Both the position numbers and the translations under genes were made by a program. The notes beneath the pieces are model-generated. The model saw only the letters and a program-made list of their open reading frames with translations. It did not search any database and was not told the DNA's origin. DNA of 64,000 nucleotides from Arctopsyche grandis (taxonomy: Eukaryota; Arthropoda; Insecta; Trichoptera; Hydropsychidae): positions 18,190,501 to 18,254,500 of the forward strand of contig NC_135362.1 of the NCBI RefSeq assembly GCF_051622035.1, in the 5' to 3' direction. Below are positions 60,770-64,000 of this stretch, piece by piece (position 1 is the first letter of the stretch; each line of letters begins with the position of its first letter).

Positions 60770-63372
60770 TCACTGCTATCAATTCATATTTTCTAAAAAT
60801 ATGTAGCAAGCCTTTGATATTGCTAGTTTGATATATTTTTGCTTTATAAGGCATTTGAATGTGTTGAAAAAAATTGCAAAGTGCTGAATTTTTTGTACTA
60901 AATATACGTATGTAATAGTTTCTGTCCTAAAGATGGGTGCTTCATTTTTATATTACAAATAAACAGTTTTATCAAATCTTTTATCGGTAAGTAAGTAAAT
61001 TGAAGATAGTTAGATTTTTTAAATATAAATTTTAAGATATTTTGTTTAAATTGGCATATGTATTTTACAATCATGGCAGTAATTCTGTAAAAATGTTTAA
61101 TTTTCTAAAAAAAGATGAAATTGCAGTGGTCAAAATATGTCATGTCTGTTGGACTCTTTTTGCAGAATTATGCCCATATATAAAGTGGGATTGGCACAGT
61201 GTGATCTAAAAATACATATTCTCTGATGTTTGAAAGGTCTGTTACCTTGTCTTTGTATCGTAATCAGCATAATTTCTATCTTTAGACCTTTGTAAGTCAA
61301 CAGATGAATTTGACCAGTTTGAATTGGATTTACATAAGATCCGGAGACAAAATCCCACATTTATAATAAAATATACATATGCTAATTTATATACATACAT
61401 ATTCAAATTAAATCCACGTTGCTACAATATTGAAGTGCATTTTATTTATGTAGTTGAATCCTTAAAAACCAATGTTGAGAGGATATTTCATAAATTTTTA
61501 TACAATGTTTAAAGTATTCATTATGATTAGTATGCATACATATTATATGTACTATTCATATAAAAAAAAATATATTTTCACATATTGTATGTTATCTGCC
61601 TTCTTTTAAAATTTGTTACGTGCATTTAGTTCATAGATTATTTACATACATACACATGTGAGTATTTGCATTGTTTTTTTAGATTACTTGCTTACAAAAA
61701 GCGTTGTCTCGATCTTTATATTTGATTTGTTGTCTCGATCTTTATATTTGGTTGTATAGCGGTTTATAGCCGATTATATGTGTATATTGTTGTATATTAT
61801 ATTATTTATTAATAAAAATTATTATCAGTTATTGTAAATTTTGGTAAATTCTGTATATAAATAAATTCATACATATTATATTTTATCATAATATTAGTTG
61901 ACTATGCAAATTGATATTTATAAATTGCAATTTTTCAGTATATTATAAAATATCTAATATATGCATACACATGATTTTTATTTTGTTTTATTTTCAACTA
62001 CCTTTCTTTTGGATGGGTGGATGTGGGGATAAATAAAAACAAGCAAAAGTTAATCGCTAAAAATATCTTAATGTATTACTAAAATACGTAGTGATAATAA
62101 ACATACGTACATATTTTTTAAATTGAAGGAACAGACAAGAGAACATTACCACTAAAAATATTACCCATGAAGTAATTCAGTATTTTAAAAAATTTATAGT
62201 GAATATGAAATATTAATGCTAAATTTTTTATTGAAATGATGACTTCCAATTTGGCAACTACAACAAACAAACACACGAATATTTAAAATTTTGCCTACTA
62301 CTATTATATTAATGATTTATTAATATAAATACATTATAACTAATGAATAACTTTATTGAAATGATTTTTTCACAAAAAATAAAAGAAAAGAAAAACATCA
62401 ATTATCTTAGATTTTAAATACATATTATGTTCACATGCACTCTGTGATATTTTTTAAGAGTTTATGTATTTCATATGTATATGTATGTTTGTAGGTTTAC
62501 ATAGTCCTTGGTTTATAATAATAGTTTACAATGACATTTAGTTTGAACTACAGTGAATATATTTTCTACGTATGTATATTTATGTGACAACACTGATTTT
62601 TAATTTATGGTTAATAGGAATAAATCGACAAAAACTACATTTATTAATATTTAAATTCGAACTGTTGCAAGTACACCTATGTATTATATAAAGGGTTAAA
62701 TTGTATGCATATTTTAAATGTGAGCCAAGGACTCTTCAACCATTTGAAGAAAATTTTAGAGTTGTGGTACAGAATTACGAAAAATTTAAAATAAACAAAA
62801 GGTTAATATTATGATAGAGCAAACAAAAATTAAATTTAAATAACTGCAATGTTAAGCAAGCTAAAAAAGTTATTTTTAAAGAAAAACAATAAAAATTGCC
62901 ATCTCATTAAAGTTACAAATGTGTAATCTTTAAAATTTTTAATTAATAACGATTTCAAACATGTATTTAACTATTGCGGCAAACACCTTAAAACAAATAC
63001 ATATAATATAAAAACAAAAAAGCATTTGATAAGACTGAAAAAATAAAGACACTGATTAACATATTTCCAAATTTCAACTTCGGTATGTAATTGACGTTCT
63101 GGAAGCTGATTTTTTAACATTTAATAAAACATTTAATAATTCGCATTTGAGTTGGTGGAGTATGCGAATGTGAACCACATCATTTTAAATTTTTGGCTAG
63201 GCATTGAACGAATTACAGTGCCCGATATTTGTACGGGGACCGGTATGAGAATGCCGGCCGCGGTACTTCGCCGCACTGAAGAGACGTCATGCCCTCGTAA
63301 AACATCTCGTAGAGGTGAGTGAGCTTTTTCTGTACTTAACCTGGGCGTCGAACGCCAATTTTCACGCTTAGC
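60770..63372. other. Convergent intergenic region, TMF1 / SMG1
   Basis: The TMF1 3' UTR (AATAAA at about 60957) and the SMG1 3' UTR face each other over 2.6 kb of AT-rich DNA. A 26-bp unit (TTGTCTCGATCTTTATATTT) is tandemly duplicated at 61703-61752. Around 61175-61370 an inverted pair (TATAAAGTGGGATT and AATCCCACATTTATA) may be a small MITE. A GC-rich patch at 63215-63370 belongs to the end of SMG1. No other gene is seen. Confidence 0.5.

Positions 63373-64000
<628 letters not shown>

Overview
The window looks like AT-rich nuclear DNA of an arthropod, almost certainly an insect. It has short GT-AG introns, (CATA)n/(TATG)n microsatellites, Drosophila-like orthologues (ephexin, logjam) and many DNA transposons and MITEs. 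No order can be named from the sequence alone. I rebuilt exon chains by hand from splice signals. Every complete gene closes in frame from ATG to stop, which is the main internal check on the models.

Layout, left to right. 1-6.6 kb: transposon-rich upstream DNA. 6.7-22.4 kb (+): an ephexin-type RhoGEF. Its 8.2-kb intron holds a hAT-like element, a tRNA-derived SINE, a GC-rich promoter-like island and an internally deleted piggyBac-like element. 23.6-24.9 kb (-): logjam-type p24/TMED cargo receptor. 26.9-35.4 kb (-): MGRN1/RNF157-type RING E3 ligase, whose first intron contains a LINE with two intact ORFs. 36.6-37.5 kb: a decayed PIF/Harbinger element. 37.8-39.2 kb (+): MED9 followed 22 bp later by an NCBP2AS2-like small protein, possibly one dicistronic unit. 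41.3-44.8 kb (-): GTPBP1-type translational GTPase. 45-48 kb: nested MITEs, a large fold-back and LTR-like debris. 48.1-49.4 kb (+): RpL10. 49.5-52.4 kb (-): DNA polymerase eta, tail-to-tail with RpL10. 52.6-54.1 kb: a 1.5-kb solo-LTR-like repeat with a 4-bp target duplication. 55.0-60.8 kb (+): TMF1 golgin. 63.4-64 kb (-): the 3' end of SMG1, running off the window.

The host genes are unrelated housekeeping genes, not a pathway cluster: Rho signalling, ER-Golgi traffic (logjam, TMF1), ubiquitin ligation, Mediator, GTPase, ribosome, translesion synthesis and nonsense-mediated decay. Neighbours are mostly in divergent or convergent pairs. I found no CRISPR array, bacterial operon or clearly new defence or biosynthetic system. 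The best leads are the MED9/NCBP2AS2 pair, the repeated UBZ plus FF-motif tail of Pol eta, the uORF relay before ephexin, an in-frame 72-nt intron inside the DH domain, and several structurally complete transposons with target duplications.
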